NCBI RefSeq assembly: GCF_000002995.4
Contig: NW_025062475.1
Location: 3,006,528-3,070,527 of the forward strand
DNA length: 64,000 bases
Direction of reading: 5' to 3'
Origin: Brugia malayi
Lineage: Eukaryota > Nematoda > Chromadorea > Rhabditida > Onchocercidae
Under the pieces are notes generated by a model. The model did not search any database. It was not told the origin of the DNA and saw nothing but the letters and a program-made list of their open reading frames with translations. A program made the translations under genes and the position numbers. Positions 25,610 through 37,973 of this stretch are shown piece after piece. Numbering within the stretch: position 1 is the stretch's first letter; each line of letters opens with the position of its first letter.

Positions 25610-28600
25610 TTAGGAAAAGCAAAATGATAAAAGTGATAGTATCACAGAAGCCATAATTAACATCATTGGTAAGTAACCAATTCCAGCTTGAATACAACGC
25701 TCTGTACAATAAAATAATTCTGATACCTAAAAATTATTAAATTTATATTAATAGGGAATTGAAATAAAAAATTAAAATTTTTATTTAATAAATGAAATTT
25801 ACTACTTCTAAAATATTACATTCAATTATCAGAAATCATTCATTTGCAAAAAAAAAAAAAAAAAATGATAAGTGATAAAGGGAAAAAAGTAAGAATAATA
25901 ATAGCTCATATAGTTCTTTTTTTTCTTTTCTACAATGAAAAGAAAAAAAAAATAATAGCAAGAAATGTATGATTCATCAATTTTCTGATTTTATTCTGAT
26001 TTTAAAAATTTCTCGAGAATTTCATTTGCTTAAAAAACAAAACAATGATGATTTATATCAGTTGTATCATTTATCATCTACTTATTTATTTTATCTTTAC
26101 AGCTTTTTTTTTTTTCTTTTGCCTTTGTTTTCATTCAATTTTAACCTTCTCCACCCTTTCTCCTTCTAATTCTTTCCTTTCATTGTCTTCTTCAACACCT
26201 ATACCTTTTTAAATTATCATTTTTTCATTTAAACTAATTGATTGTAAAGTATGTTATGCAGCGATAAACGTTCCACTTTCATTACCGTTTTCTGATTAAA
26301 AAATAAACTGTCTACCTTAATGTTCATTTTATTATAATCATAAATTTTCGGGACATTATACAACAATAATGCTACACGTAAATATAAACTACAAAAAAAT
26401 TTACGGAATAGGAAAATATTCAAAAAAAAAAAAAAAAAAAAATGAAATTTACTTTGTTTAATTTAATGAAATCAAAGTATCAAGAAATGGAAAGTTTAGC
26501 ATACTAACAAATTTTGATAAAATGCAAACTTTGAATTTATGTTTTATTTTAAATAAATCAGTTCAGAAATTTTGATAGTTTATATCTTATTTTAGAACGA
26601 TATGTTAAATTTGAATTGGTGACAAAAATTTTTCAATTGGATTTGAAATATATCTGTTATCTGATAAGAATTATATGAGTGATATGAAGTAAAATTTAGA
26701 GCATTTTTCAAGAATACAAGGAATGGTTAATTAATTGAAAATGAATAAGATTGAAACATAACATTTTAAATGAAGAAATTATTTTATCTGCAGTTTAAAA
26801 TTTAAATATAAATTTGTGGAGAGAAAGAAAAACAAAGAAGAAATAAATTGATGAGCAGAATTGCTCATATCCACAAATTAATTTTAAATTTGTAAAACCT
26901 AAACATTTTTTTAAGAGCGGAAATGACAAAAAAAAAAAGGATGTATGACAACTTTTGACAAAAAAAAAAGGCCACAAAAATTGATTGATAATTTACTTAC
27001 TGATATCATTTTAATCTATTATATAAATTAAATTTTATCTTTTCAAAAAAAAAAAAAAAAAAAAAAAAGGAGAAAAAACAGTACCCACTTTTCTGATTTC
27101 ACGTATTTCTTCATCTGAACATCCGATACTTCGACGCAGCAACTGTAACTCAAAAGTAATTAAATTAAATTCAATAAAAGAAACAAAAATTTTTGATGCT
27201 AAAATTTTCTGTGTTAAAATAAATTATTTCAGATAAATGCCACTATGATGATAATTTGATTAATCATTTGTAACAATACTTCCTTAATTGCATTTGAGAA
27301 ATATTTATGGTATATCATTTTTTTGCATATTTGAATAAAACTATTAAAGGTATTCCTCTCTCTCTCTCTCTCTCTCTGCTGAATTTAATTAAATTCTTTT
27401 AAAATGTTAACACTAAATTGCAAACTTTAAAAAATAATTTGATTAAGAAAAAAAAATTGAGATATCAAAAGTTAATTGTCATAAACAATAAGGAAAATAA
27501 GATAATAAAAAATAAATGAAAATAAATTTTGAATATATAAATTATGGTATAACTAAAGCGAAAATGAATTATTTGTAAATCTGATTAGAGTAATTTAAGA
27601 AGAAAATAAAAAATTAAAACAAAAAATTTGAAATTTAAAAATTTTGAAATTACGAGAAAATTTCAATAAAATAAAATATTACTGTGCTACTTTCAAAATA
27701 TTCATATGTGCCATAGTAGAAATTTTTGACATTACAAGATAAATAAAAGTAAATAATTTAATTGTTGACTAGAAGATAAATAATTCAACTTTTGATATGA
27801 TAATACTAAATTTATGAGATAATAAAATATTAACAAATTATTTTTGTCATCTTATCTCATAAATGTAGCACTGATTATCAAATTTAATTAGCATTATCAA
27901 TTTAACTATCGAATAAAACTATTAATTCAAATTTTAAAGTCCAATTAATACAGCCAGTATTTATGTCAAGATTTTTTTTTATTTTTTTTATCAAGATTAT
28001 TTTTTTATTTTTATTTCGCTTTTCAATCATTTTTTTTTTTTTATAAATCTTGTTATCTGCTTTTTTTTGATTTTTGTTAAAAATTAAAATGATTTAAACA
28101 ATTTTCAAGTGCTATTGCATTGCTAAATTAATAAAATCATTTACATTTTTTTGTGAAATACGAGAAAACAAAAATTTCTCTTTTTTGTGCAGTTTTTTTT
28201 TTTTTTTTTCTTGACAATAAGAACTGATTAAATGATAAGCAAGAATAATCGTTATGACAAAATAAAAAAAAAAAAAATCTGTAGAGAAAGAGAAAGAAAA
28301 CAAAGAAAAGAAAATATAAGGACAAAAAGGTAAAGTAAACATAATTTAAAATGCAATAAGAATATATCATTTTTTTTTTCTTTTTTAAATATACTAAAAA
28401 TGATTGTTTATGCATGTATATTTCAAGTAGAATAGAATAAAATCGAAAAATAAATTTTTTTTTTTTAATGCTAAGAAAGAATTAAAATATATGTGTTAGT
28501 TTTACTGATAAATTAAAAATAACTATAAAATATATTATATCTATGATAGTTTTCTCTTCCTTTCCTCTTTTATCTTTCCATCTAATTAAAATGAACAAAC

Positions 28601-30326
28601 AAAAAGCATTCGACGCCATTCCTGTGGTTCATGATATCCGAATGGCTTATCAGTTGATGGTATCAGTCCACAAGTTGCATTCATTTCACCGCCTACCCAC
28701 ATGCATGCAACTTGCAAATGATAACTGCTATCATTATAAAGTAAATAGCCACTTGTTCGATATTCAGCACATAAATAATCACGATATCGTAATGAATGAC
28801 GAAGTTTGGTTTTTCTTCAAAATCAACAAATTATTATTATTTGAATTTTATTTTGTTTTTAACTTATTTCCATTTTTCTTTTTTTTCTTTTTTTTTTAAT
28901 TTGCTTCTTTTCTTAAATTTCTTATTATATTATTTGTTATTTGATAAACAAATTATAAATTATTGAAATGATTAAAACATACTCAATAATGTAACCATCT
29001 TCTCGTGCAATATTACCTAATTCAATCAAATTATGGACATGCTCACGTAACTCAAACCAACGAATTCGATCTGCTTCTGAACATCGTAAATGATGTGTAC
29101 ATTCCATATATAATGAAGCACCTAATAAAAATAAATACCATTTATTAATTTAAATTAATTTTTTCAAAGCTTTTATTAATTATTCAGCATAGAATAAATA
29201 TTTCAAATTTATCAAATTTCACAATAAAATATTTAATTCAATCAAAAGATTACTCTTACAAATATTCTAACAAAAAATGTACCAAGTAGACCAAATCGAC
29301 TATTTACTACCTGGCGTAAGCCAGCTAGAAGAAACCAAACCACTAGCATTAATAAGTATAAAATGATTGAAAATTTCTTTAATCAATTCTCTTTTAACAA
29401 TCAAAAAATAAAATAGTATTTAAATTCCAAATTTTTTACTACCAATTCTGTCCTAACTTAAAAATGTTTTTCAATTTCTAGATATTTATACTTGAAAGAC
29501 GGGCGACTGGGAAAATCAAGCTCGATCTCAACAAATGATTCTTATGACAACAAAATGATTCTTATGTCTGTTGACGCATCCTAGAATAAACAATACTGCT
29601 AATACTTCTTCAATTATCACATAGGATGGAAATTAAACTAAGGAAATTAACAAAACAAACCGATCGACCCAGGGTCACACGTAACCCACATTAGTCCACT
29701 AACCTAACTATCAGGATTGTCAACCACATGGCTTCAAGAAAAAAAAGTTTAATAGTCAAATCTGTTTCATCCCATTTTTATGTTATTAAGATCACTCGAA
29801 TACTTTGACAAAAGTTGAATGAATATTTTATTAATTTCACATAATACTAACAACACGATAACAACAATATTATTACACCACATTTAGCTATAAACCGCAA
29901 AAAATCTCAAATCATTTCATTTCAAAATAATCACAAATCAAGCAGCATTACAATTATGCTTACTTATGGGAGTGCAGAATTCTATTTCTGAAACAATTTT
30001 AACAGCTAAAAGGAAACAACAAATCTTATATTAAAATGCAACATGACAGAAATGAGAAATTGTGAATAAGTTAAAAATGAATAATATCACAATTACGATG
30101 CTGCCTATCGTTACCAATATTACCTGGAAGCGCGATAGCATAAATATCACTATGAAGCAGTAACAAAAATGGAAGCAGAGAGTAAAAAAAAATTGCAACA
30201 ATCTGGAATGTTCGAAGAGAAAAAACACAATGATAACATCTAGATATGAATGATGCAATTAGAGGTTTGGAGAAGAACCGAAAAATCACAATCACTTAAA
30301 AAAATCATCACTGAAGGAGCAAACAT
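25610..30326 (-). CDS. Unrecognised small Cys-rich secreted or C-terminally anchored protein, 7 exons, 224 aa
   Basis: I do not recognise this family. Exons (high to low): 30326-30279, 30202-30124, 29987-29964 (24-nt microexon), 29121-28983, 28814-28601, 27142-27089, 25726-25610; all phases agree and the last ends in TAA. Coding evidence is clean open frames with non-AT-rich protein texture bounded by matched splice sites. The N-terminus has a hydrophobic run (IVAIFFYSLLPFLLLL, about residues 17-32) acting as signal peptide. The mature part has about nine cysteines (in EFCTP, MECTHH, RCSEAD, YLCAEY, VACMWV, NATCGL, IGCSDE, FYCTER, ERCIQ), two N-glycosylation sequons (NDSS, NATC) and a hydrophobic C-terminal tail (MMLIMASVILSLLSFCFS) that fits a GPI signal or tail anchor. 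It follows syntaxin-16 on the same strand by 335 bp. The 5' exon is the least certain part, because the second exon has no in-frame ATG of its own. The acceptors of exons 5 (TTTTGAAG) and 7 are non-consensus or short. Confidence 0.7.
27354..27377. repeat. (TC)n microsatellite
   Basis: CTCTCTC run of about 24 bases inside the intron between exons 5 and 6 of the secreted-protein gene. Confidence 0.85.
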
Positions 30327-30510
30327 TTAATAATGAGAGCTTAATTAAAGAAGCTTTTTTCAATTTTTGTAGCCTAATATAAAGCGACTGAAATCATATT
30401 TTATTTCAAGAGCATTAAATAAGAGTCGCATTAGACATACCAGAAGATTTACTACTCAATTTTGAAATTAACTGTTTAACTGAACGATATTATAGCTATG
30501 ATGCTCCACA

Positions 30511-30516
30511 TTTATT
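30511..30516 (-). terminator. Possible polyadenylation signal of syntaxin-16
   Basis: AATAAA on the minus strand, about 146 bases after the syntaxin stop codon and before the next minus-strand gene. If used, it would separate the two transcripts or mark an operon-type 3' end. Confidence 0.35.
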
Positions 30517-30661
30517 ATTCATTAATGAATCAGTAAAATCTATAGAGATAACGATAAATAACAACAGCTCTCTTCAACGCTACCCCTTTCTTATTCAGTA
30601 TATTCTTCCAAAAAAGTGGAACTCCAAAAGTCGGATAGAGAGAATCTTAGACATAAGAATG

Positions 30662-33659
30662 TCAAGTTTTCACGATAATAAGAAGAATAAGTAAAATAAT
30701 GATTGTTGCAGACAAAACAAGTATACAGTACATTTTTTTATCATTTCGTTGATATTTTTCAGCACGCTGCACACTTGATAAGGCGGAGTTGACTTTCAGC
30801 GCTGCCTGTTCCACGTTATAATCAATTCGATCCAAGACTGTACCCTGACGTTAAAAACAAACGAATATCAAAATGTCCAAATATTTAAATTTGCATTAAA
30901 CATGACAACCAGCTGTAAGATTATAACAAGTTTAAACCATTAAATTATTTAAAATTTGAACTCTGCAACCTTCCAAAGAAACTAAAAACTAATATTTTAT
31001 TGTGAATGGGAGCATTCAAAGTCGTTGCCCTGTTTCAAAAAATTAAAAAAAAAAAAAAACAAGACAAAAAAATACTATTAAAGCTTACATATTTCAAAAA
31101 CTATGAAATAGTTATTACTACAAAAATCTTCCAATACTTTAGCTTATTTCACATACCTGATCAACAACCATAGAAGCAAGATCTTTAAATAAAGAATTTA
31201 ACTCAACAATCGATTTACTGACACTAATCACATCACGTTCACGTTCCTTTACCATATCAGCATTTTGTAATAACAACTGTATTTGTTCCATGGTAAGACC
31301 TGAAATCCTTTTATATCATAAAATTAAATATATATATATATGTATAAAGTAAAATAAAAGCATGAAAATTATTACAGAGAAGTATAGAAACTACATAAAA
31401 AACTGAAATTATGTTACATCAAATATATTTCTGCAAGAATTCATTAATTTAGAGTCACTCTAATTTGGACAATGTGATCTAGATAATAAAATAACAGAAA
31501 AGTGATGCTATCAGTTAGCAACACTCTACCAAAAAAAGATTAAATTAACTAAGATTCGACTTATGGAAAATCTAAGCATAAAAGAAAGGATAAACTTGTA
31601 TTTCACAGTTAATGTAGAGGAAAACTTCCTCACAACATTATAAATATATCACTAACTATTGAAGTACAAACCATCGTGTGATGAATCGATTGGTACATCA
31701 TCAAGAACTTCAGTATTCACCCAGTCTGTGGATGCAAGAAGATATGAATTGACAGTTTCTTTACGTGCTTCAATTTGTTTTAAAAATTTTGCCTGACTTG
31801 TGCGAAAGTCTCCAGCCAGATTACTCAGTGTCAACCGCAATGTTGAAATTACATTTCCACGTAACAGAGATTGTTTCGCGCTTTCAATAACATTGGCTTT
31901 CTCAATAAATCTAAAAAAATGACTCGCCACAGGACTTATCTTGAAAAACAGTGATAAGTGCAAAAAAAAACTCCACATATTTTACAGAAAAAATAATCAC
32001 TGGACAAAATCCTGCAAAAAAGCTGTCAAAAAAAGAACAAAATCAAGAATACGTTGTGCTATAAACTAATTTACTATATTCTTCAAATTACAATATGGAA
32101 CTTGACATCACTTGTGATTATAAACTAATGAAATGATTACTGCACTACTATATTAGCTAGTATTGAATGTAAAACATGAAAGATTAAGAATATGTTAAAA
32201 GTTAAATGGGAAGAAACCCGATTAAGCGTTGACAATGAGAAAACATTTCCGTAACTTCATCTGTACTTTTGTCCATTTCTTTTTGAGCCTCCAAATCTTC
32301 TAAGAAAGTTGGCTTCGATATGTGATTCTGTTGCATTTCCCGAATTTGCTTCAAACGTAATCGTATCCTGCGAAATTGATAGAAATAAAGAAAACTTTAA
32401 GGTTCAAAAAAAAAAAAAAAAAAAAAATAGATACGCTCTACAAATAGTCTCACTAATATTTTACGGAAATACTTACACTATTTCCACTGCCTCATTCATC
32501 TTATATCATGTAATCAAAAAAACGCTCCATTCTTCAACCAATTTATTGTTTTCTTTATAATTATTTATGTCAGTTTGGTCTAATAAAAAATCATTATAAG
32601 AAATTACATGATTTCTTATAATAATATGTTTACCTGTCACTCATTTCAACACACCTGTTGCTTTCACGAAAATCCAATCGTGATGATTCACACACAAATA
32701 AACCGGCTCTTTTAGCGCACTTTTTGTTTTAATGTTAATAAAAAGTTAACTCAGGATATTTCTCTTTCAAATTTAATACTTTCTTTCGGGAAATGCAGAG
32801 CAATTCGTTCACCTCGTAAGTTCATATTGTGCTTCGTCAAGATAATCGACCCAGTCGGGCGGCACACGACTGGAACTCGAGATATGAACTGTTTCAGTTT
32901 CTTCATCCAAAGTAACCAAGCACATTTTTTCGTCTGAAATATTCATAATTACTTTGTTCGTAAGAGAAAAATTTTCCAAAAACAAATTATAGAAATGTTT
33001 CAAGTTAGCAAAGCTCACTTACAAACATGAGGCACATCAACTATATGCCCCTTTTACTAGATCGGATAAATGATTCCAAGTACAAAATACAGCTTTTAAA
33101 AGAGAAATTTTCAGCATCTTGCCTTTCGAGATTTATAATGCTATCGCTATCATTCATATGGATAGGTTTCATCTTCAACAAAATATCTTCATCTAGTTGA
33201 TAATTTGAGTGGAAATGATTTCTTTTCACAGGTTAATTTCTAGTTCTTTCAATGTTTAGTGAACAAACTTTTCTAAGATCACACGGTGACGGGTACAGAT
33301 GGACAGAAAAAAAACTACCTACAGAATCATATCGCTCATTGTACATCAATCGGCCGCATTCGAGAATGAAAAATATACTTTTCAAACTATAATGCTTGTT
33401 AAACTTTTTACTTTCTTTTTACTTTCGATAGCATAAGAATCAACACTTTGTTCACCTCTTCAGCAACTATTCTATAAACTGTTAAGGATCAAATTACAGG
33501 CAAGGTTTGTTAGAGATGAAAATGGTACCAACCAGCTGCATATGCAGTATTATTAGCAAACATGAATTTGTTGTGCAGCGCATTATTTCGAAGAAGAATG
33601 AATACTTCGGTAAGATTACGTGTTGAACCTGTTGGTGGTTGTATACTAAGTGTTCCCAT
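30662..33659 (-). CDS. Syntaxin-16 (Qa-SNARE, TLG2 family), 6 exons, 320 aa
   Basis: Target-membrane SNARE of the trans-Golgi network/endosome, regulated by the SM protein VPS45. Exons (high to low): 33659-33533, 32933-32813, 32367-32218, 31910-31672, 31299-31157, 30844-30662; all phases agree. Length matches human STX16 (325 aa). The N-terminal NLTEVFILLRNNA resembles the VPS45-binding N-peptide LTDAFLLLRNNS. It continues with RVPPDWVDYLDEAQYELTR and the three-helix Habc region (about residues 80-205). The SNARE motif (about 214-290) contains the zero-layer glutamine at residue 260 (VVDQGTVLDRIDYNVEQ). A single C-terminal membrane anchor (about 298-320, CILVLSATIIILLILLII) ends two residues before the stop. 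The start is fixed by an in-frame TGA two codons upstream of the ATG. A likely 5' UTR intron acceptor (TTTCAG) lies at 33727. Confidence 0.93.
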
Positions 33660-34370
33660 TATTCAACAGAAACGAAATTGAAGATTTCGTTTCAATGATA
33701 CTGTCAAGTGTAAGAAAATCGTTCCTCTGAAATTACCATCAAAAATCTTTAACTTTTCTACGGAGACTTGTTGATAAAAAAATTACCTTGAAAAGTTCAA
33801 AAAAAAAAAAAAAAAAAAAAACAACTCTTATTTTGTGAAATATTACTCCTTGTTATGTCAATATTTCAATACATGCTATCACAAAAAAGTTATCAGTTCC
33901 ATTTTCGGCTCATTTCTTAATCACTTTCTGCTCTTACTATTGTCATCTGCACAACATTATTCCCTACTACGTCTCACCACAACTCATCGCTTATCCTTAC
34001 AACTCAAATTTCTCTTACCTTGCTATCTTCACTCCTTTTTAATCTAGATTTATTGAAAAAGTACGGATGGACTTTGGTCGTACCTCAATAAATTTTGTAG
34101 AAAAAAGAGAAATAAACTTTCACTGTAATCGATTGGAGAGAAAGGGAATTAGCATAAAGATCAGATTTATTAATATATCATGAATTTAATAATCCTTTTT
34201 CGCTTACAACTAGCAAATATGAAGTAAGAAATTTTTAAAAGTTTCCGCTTGCAAATGTAACAAAGATTTGAGCGACCCACCTGACTTACCTGAGGTTGCT
34301 CAGGTGTCAAAACCACCACTTCCAATCTCCTTTCACGTTCATCACAATAAATTATTCCGAAACCGTCCAT
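33646..34370 (-). other. Candidate spliced upstream reading frame (53 aa) of syntaxin-16
   Basis: An ATG at 34370 opens a frame of 27 codons that ends exactly at a consensus GTAAGT donor (exon 34370-34290). A TTTCAG acceptor at 33727-33732 lies on the same strand, upstream of the syntaxin start. Joining them keeps the frame open for 26 further codons to a TAG at 33648-33646, overlapping the syntaxin ATG by 14 bases in another frame. It could be a regulatory upstream ORF, a small separate protein, or chance. No homology is recognised. Confidence 0.3.
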
Positions 34371-36743
34371 CTTACAGCACCTGTTTCGTTAGTTGATGGC
34401 ACTTGGGAGCAAATTTTGTTTCGTTTTGCGGAAAGTTTTGAGGCGTTGAGAATAATTCATCTTTCCTTCAGTCTTAGTTCTCACTGTCACAGATTAACTA
34501 AATAACAATTAAACAATCTTTATGATATTTTTAAATTGCAGTAAATTGTTTAAAACTATTTAAAATTTATTTGACCAATAATTATTAACCAATAAAAATG
34601 GCCCATTAAATTTTGTATCGAATGTGTTTCTAAACGAAATATTTGCAAGGGAATAATTTTTGATAAGAACTTGATAATAAACTTTTATTAAATTGATTTG
34701 TAATTAAATCTAAAAAAAAGAGAAATTTTGGACATTGCAAATTTTAATGTCAAATTGTAATATTATTTTCTATCTAGAAAAGAAAAACCGGTAACTAAAT
34801 GATTAGTTTGACTGATCATTTTTTTTTAAATCTTTTCTTTTTTCTATGCAACTAAATGCTGCTTATATGTGCTTGACACAATGAAAAATTTTCAAAATAA
34901 CAATAAATGAATGAAATGTCAATTTTCAAACAGACAAGAATATATTGAAGATTATATCAATTCATATTAAATCATTGGAAAGAATTTTAGTAAATGTTTT
35001 ATTGCTCATCGCACCTTTCATGCATTGTTCTTAAAGCCATCGAATGGTCGGTCATTTCACAAATCTAAGATAAGCAATCATTTGCCGAAAAAAAACATTT
35101 CTAAAAATATTTGATATCGTATAGTATGATCACTTAAGTAATTACTCATTACTGCAATATTTTGTAATAATTGGAAGTAAATTACTTAAATAATCCAAAA
35201 AAAAAAATCCTATCCTATCACTGAAAAATTAGTTGGAATATTTTAAGTAGCTGAATTATTTCATTAATTGTGATTGTTTGTTGAACTCTCCGGTTATTTT
35301 TATTAGGTTTCTTTAAAGTTTCTTTAAAGTTTTTCTCTGCTCAGTTAATTTAGAGTGTACGTAAAAATTTGAAATTCTGAAAGTTTACTCTTTATCAAAT
35401 TTAAAATTTAGTTTGCGGTTTGAATTTTGAAATATCGTCTTTTTTTCTACAAAAAGAATCATTAAACTTCTTCATTTTTTTTTTCTTTTTTTAGAAGAAT
35501 TTGGATTAAATTTGAAAATAAAATGGAAAATTTTCAAGAATCTCTAATCACATATATGATTGCTTTAGCTCATCATTTTTATTTTTTAGCATAGAATTGT
35601 TCCATCTGTTAATCAGCAAACAACTCTTAAATTTGCTGTTTTTGTATATCCCATTTTTCTCACCATGAATTTGCCTACACTTTTTTCAATCTTTTAATTT
35701 TAAAAGTATTATAAAATAAGCAAAATGATTTGAAATGCAAAAATCGGAACAGTACCCTTTAAATTTATTTAAATTCACAAAATATAATATTAAAATTAAT
35801 GGTCATAATATGAATTATTGGACAGGTTTCCAATAAATGCAGAAAAAAATGGTTGCATCCAACATTTTTTTCCTGGCAAAGCGTTTTTTTTTTTACCCAC
35901 AGCATAATTTTGTCTGCATGTTCTTAAGTTTCATAATAGAAAGTATAAAATTTTTAATTTTCAAAAATAAAAATATGATTCATATTTTTTCTAAGCTAAG
36001 CCTTCTATCACTTTTTTTTAAATTTTTCTCAGAAAAAAAATGAAAACATTTTATCGTTTTCCTCTTCATTTGTTGCACTTTTACATAATTTTATTTCATT
36101 TTAAACTTGTTTCATAATAAATATTTCCCGAAAAAAAATCTTTTTTTTTTTTTTCAGGAACAAAATTATTTATTTAGAAAGCACAAATATATTTGATTTC
36201 AAATAGTTTAATATAAACATAAAGAGAAATGCATGTGATATCATTCAAACAATATTGAATGATTTGCAGTCAATCAACGTTTTCATTTTTTTCATTTTTA
36301 TTTCATATCAAAAAGATTTAATAAAATTTATGATTAATAATCATTTAATTTAAATTATTTACTGTTTGTACTTAAGTATTTGATAAGAGATTTTGTTTAA
36401 ATAGATCAAATTGTCAATGTTTACTTCAAAAGATTTATGCAATCATTCATGCACAATTCTTCAATATAATATTGCAGAAGTTGTAATCACTATGTCCTTG
36501 ACAATTATCATTCACTATCTATTATAGCAAATGATCATAATATATGTTTACTATTGATTTAACAATTTGTTTGTAAGTTTTAAAATTTCAAAAATTGAAA
36601 TAATCTTTTACAGATAATCTTTACATAAAATTTTATTGCTTAAATGTGAAAGTTCTTTTTTATTCCGTTTATATGCATTTATTTCAGTTTTCCGTCCTGA
36701 AGTCATCTCAAATCATTCCATCAATTCTTCATTTTTCATCTTT

Positions 36744-36781
36744 CTCCCTCTCTCTCTCTCTCTGTCTCTCTTTTCTCTCTC
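36744..36781. repeat. (TC)n microsatellite
   Basis: CTCTCTC run, slightly interrupted (TCTGTCTCTC, TTTTCTCTC). Confidence 0.85.
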
Positions 36782-37095
36782 GTTGAACCATATATCAATG
36801 ATCTTTCTCAGGTCTTTACATCCCTATCACTTATAACTCTCGAATTCCTTTTCTCTCTCTTGCTTAAAGAACTGAATGAATGATTGAATGGATGGATGGG
36901 TAAGCCAAGCATCCTTTTCTGGTGAAATAGTTGCTAAAATTTTTTTCTCTCATTTTTTTTCCCTTTCTTTTTTTACTTCCCAATAAATTTTCCGTTACAA
37001 AAAAATGAAAACAAAAAAGAAGAAAGAGATAATTTTGTATTCACTGATTACTCTTATCACTTTATCACCTGGCCGTAACAGAAGATTTCAATTTC

Positions 37096-37101
37096 TCTCT
37101 C

Positions 37102-37135
<34 letters not shown>
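37096..37135. repeat. (TC)n microsatellite
   Basis: Forty bases of CT dinucleotides with one CCC interruption. Confidence 0.9.
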
Positions 37136-37136
<1 letters not shown>

Positions 37137-37226
37137 TGAAATCAATAATATAAATGACATTGTATCTATACAATAAATCACTCTCTTCTTCTATTTGCAC
37201 ATAAATTTACCGCATGATTATCAACT

Positions 37227-37367
37227 GGAATGAATGAAAATGAATTGAATTGAATGAATGAACTAAATTGAATGAATGAATGAACCGAATTGAACTGAAT
37301 GAACTGAATTGAATTGAATTGAATTGAATGAATGAACTGAATTGAACTGAATGAATGAATGAACTGT
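37227..37367. repeat. Degenerate TGAAT/TTGAA/CTGAA repeat array
   Basis: About 140 bases built from GAATGAAT, GAATTGAA and GAACTGAA units. It behaves as a pentamer/tetramer microsatellite mixture. Confidence 0.85.
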
Positions 37368-37973
37368 CATCTTCTCACCTGTTTGATTCATTTCCCTTTT
37401 CCTTCACAATCACTCTAACATGCAATGCAGTGCAGTTTCGTCGTAACTATACCACTTTTTATGTGTAATTAATACTTTCATTATAAACATATTTGTCTCA
37501 TTTTGATATGTTTGCAGATGTAATTCAATTAATTTAATTTTAATTTCACCTTTTTTTTTTTCTTTTTGTTTTCGGTATTAATTTATAAAGTTGAATTTGA
37601 TTGTAATAGCAAAACTGAATGATATTTAAAGAATGCATTTATAGATAATTGATAATAATATCATTTATTATCGTCGTATAGTAAATTTTCAATTCCATAT
37701 TATTAGTTTTTTTTTTTTTTTTGATAGTATATTTTAATGAATTCTTAATTGCAGATTTATTTTGATATTACTGTGAATATATCACTCATTCAACGTCTAA
37801 ATTCTATTCAAAAAGAATATTTCTCAAATTTCGTTATACACAGGTAATGTGAATCTCAACAATTTCTGAAAAGGAAATACAAACTAAAGAATAACGCTAT
37901 TTATTGATTTCGATTTCTGCGTACCCTTTTTTTTTTCTTTTTTTGTTGAATTTATGGTAAAGAAAAAAAAAAG

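Larger units (their letters stand above)
34371..37973. other. AT-rich intergenic interval with microsatellites, no gene
   Basis: Divergent region between syntaxin-16 (minus) and the formin (plus). No supported gene. It contains TC tracts at 36744-36781 and 37096-37135 and a degenerate TGAAT/TTGAA pentamer array at 37227-37367. The promoters of the formin long form and of syntaxin-16 should lie near the two ends. Confidence 0.55.

Noticed and set aside
28543..28899. Plus-strand open frame of 118 codons
   Set aside because: It is the antisense shadow of exon 5 of the minus-strand secreted-protein gene, which has matched splice sites and consistent phases.
30071..30295. Minus-strand frame with a hydrophobic leader beginning at 30295
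   Set aside because: The first codon is GTG, not ATG, and a stop lies directly upstream. The leader is better explained as exon 2 (30202-30124) joined to an ATG-bearing exon at 30326-30279.
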